In this document: piece by piece, positions 62,623 to 64,000 of the stretch | Layout: each line of letters begins with the position of its first letter | How positions within the stretch are numbered: the stretch's first letter is position 1 | Source: Margaritispora aquatica | Taxonomy: Eukaryota; Ascomycota; Leotiomycetes; Helotiales; Discinellaceae | Length of the DNA: 64,000 nucleotides | Direction: 5' to 3' | NCBI GenBank assembly: GCA_007644065.1 | Contig: VJWN01000026.1 | Span: 1-64,000 of the forward strand | The notes under the pieces: generated by a model | Database searches by the model: none | Told to the model about the DNA's origin: nothing | What the model saw: only the letters and a program-made list of their open reading frames with translations | Made by a program: the position numbers and the translations under genes

Positions 62623-64000
62623 CTATCCAAATGCCAAGTGCTTCCTCTCCTTCTGAAGGCTATCCAGTTCTAACTTACAGCTGCCACAATAATCCTCCTG
62701 CCACTTTCGCAAATTGCCCATTCGTTCCTTGTTTGGATCCTTGCTGTCTAAAACCTGTTGGGGTGCTGTTCCCTTGGCCTTGCGGCTGTTTGATACAGTC
62801 GTTCGATCTTCACGTAACATCATCCCAGCTTGTCGACATCTGGTATTCTCGTCAAGCAGCCAATTCTCCCACTCTGCTCTGACCATTTCTCGTTCTATGT
62901 TGTTCACTACCCGCATGGCAACAAGAAGGTCATGTCGATAAGAACCAAGATGCTGACGTGTTCTCCTTAATCTTTGTGCAGTGGAGCGCGTGTTGGTTTC
63001 GGAGAAAGAGACGCCAGCTGCTTGGAATGGTAAATCGAGATCTGTGATATTTGTGATATCCCTGAATAGGTTATGGCTGTCTATTGTTAGTAGTGGAGAG
63101 ATCAGGTATTATGGGATTCCATACCATTTGCTATCAGGTTGTTCGAGCAGATTTGTGGGTACAGACGTAATAGCCTCATCCAAGTCTTTCAAAAATATGG
63201 CCTTGCTCATATGAGGATTGGGACCAACACCGATTCTGGTCATAAACTTGGCCGCGTTGCGCTCTGACCACCATTCAGAACTCCCTCGCGAGGTCAAAAA
63301 TGCATTGGTTAGGATACTGAGTAAAAGAGCCGTCAGGATAATGCTGTTGGCATTGGCAATCTTCCATATCGATCGGATGGCCGCGAATGTCCACATCATC
63401 ACGGATGTGATAGCACTCTCGCCAAATGAACCGACTGTTTCTAGAAGCATGTGAGTGAGAGTTCGCTGTTTGATCTGTGGCCTTTTTGAATTTCCCGATG
63501 CCGTTGCAGAGAAGAGAGAGACAGAGGTATTCTGTCCCACAAGGCCAAAAATGTGGATTGCTTTCTTGGTCCTGCTCTGAGGTCCTAGCTTTCGAACTTG
63601 GTCGGTGATAACATCAGCCAAATCCTCTGCATCAAGAGCAGAGTCGTCAAGAGCTTGTCTTTCAACGAGACCTTTAGAGAACGTTGGAGTTTTGGACCAA
63701 TCCACCTTCGTGAATATAGCTAACTTGCACTTTGACTTAGCGACGTGTGTAATGACAATTTTCGATACTAGCATAAAGTCCTTGTGATGGGGTAGATGCC
63801 AAGGTGTTTTGGAATCTGTGATCACATAACATACGTGATCGTTCATTAGCTCAATGACTTGATAATCCACAATGTTCGCTTGTCGTGATCGATGGAAGAT
63901 GTCAACATAGTCGATCTGGAATCGAAAATCACGGCGCATGTGGTTGCTACCCTCCACTTGCACCCAAGGGCCTTGTGCAATTCGTTGAGCTCTCCTCTCA
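62623..64000 (-). CDS. Sip3/Lam-type protein with VASt domain, 3' part only
   Basis: The gene continues beyond the window's right edge, so only its C-terminal part is seen. Exons here are 64000-63126/63125 and 63076-62623, joined by a 48-nt intron (63077-63124) with an ACTAAC branch site. The visible frame begins mid-protein with WVQVEGSNHMRRDFRFQIDY. VDIFHRSRQANIVDYQVIEL, PWHLPHHKDFMLVSKIVITH and KLAIFTKVDWSKTPTFSKGL mark a VASt domain, a START-like module that carries sterols at ER contact sites in yeast Lam proteins. A membrane segment follows (SIILTALLLSILTNAFLTS). After it come a cytosolic or lumenal helical tail (VVNNIEREMVRAEWENWLL) and the end, KERKHLAFG. Full-length relatives add BAR and PH domains upstream, expected outside this window. 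Sterol transport is inferred from the family. Confidence 0.85.

Overview
This is nuclear DNA from a filamentous ascomycete (Pezizomycotina). The genes carry short introns (mostly 45-60 nt) with GT...AG ends and CTAAC/CTGAC-like branch sites. The gene content also fits: a FlbD-type Myb regulator of conidiation, a GT41 O-GlcNAc-type transferase, DUF3074 and BAR/PH/VASt family proteins. The wide, microsatellite-rich intergenic spaces with recurrent TACC and TACTGTA motifs resemble Leotiomycetes, but that class assignment is inference. No plasmid, phage, CRISPR, rRNA or convincing tRNA was seen.

Layout. 0.6-4.7 kb: SEC23 (COPII coat) and ribosomal protein uL11/RPL12, both on +. 6.1-11.2 kb: a large TPR plus GT41 glycosyltransferase. 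11.2-17.5 kb: gene-poor. 17.5-18.5 kb: flbD on -. 18.5-28.8 kb: a 10.3-kb gene-poor block upstream of flbD, rich in simple repeats. 28.8-29.5 kb: ureidoglycolate lyase on -, ending in the peroxisomal signal SKL, divergent from a nuclear SANT/Myb-like acidic-repeat protein (31.0-33.0 kb, +). 35.6-39.9 kb: an NCBP3-like RNA-binding protein and a coiled-coil protein of unknown function, both +. 41.1-42.4 kb: a conserved-looking unknown on -. 42.4-51.2 kb: a second desert, with one doubtful small gene at its left edge. 51.2-57.2 kb: a Cys/His-motif coiled-coil protein of unknown function and an F-box protein, both +. 59.3-64.0 kb: two - strand genes in tandem, a DUF3074 (START-like) protein and the 3' part of a Sip3/Lam-type VASt protein that runs off the window.

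The genes do not form an evident pathway cluster. Themes are secretion (SEC23), translation (RPL12), nucleocytoplasmic glycosylation (OGT), development (flbD), purine nitrogen recycling (ureidoglycolate lyase), mRNA cap biology (NCBP3-like), protein turnover (F-box) and lipid handling (the two START-like neighbours). Exon-intron models were built by eye from reading frame, splice consensus and remembered family alignment; none is backed by transcript data. Open frames of about 200 codons occur by chance in this window, so ORF length alone was not taken as evidence of a gene.
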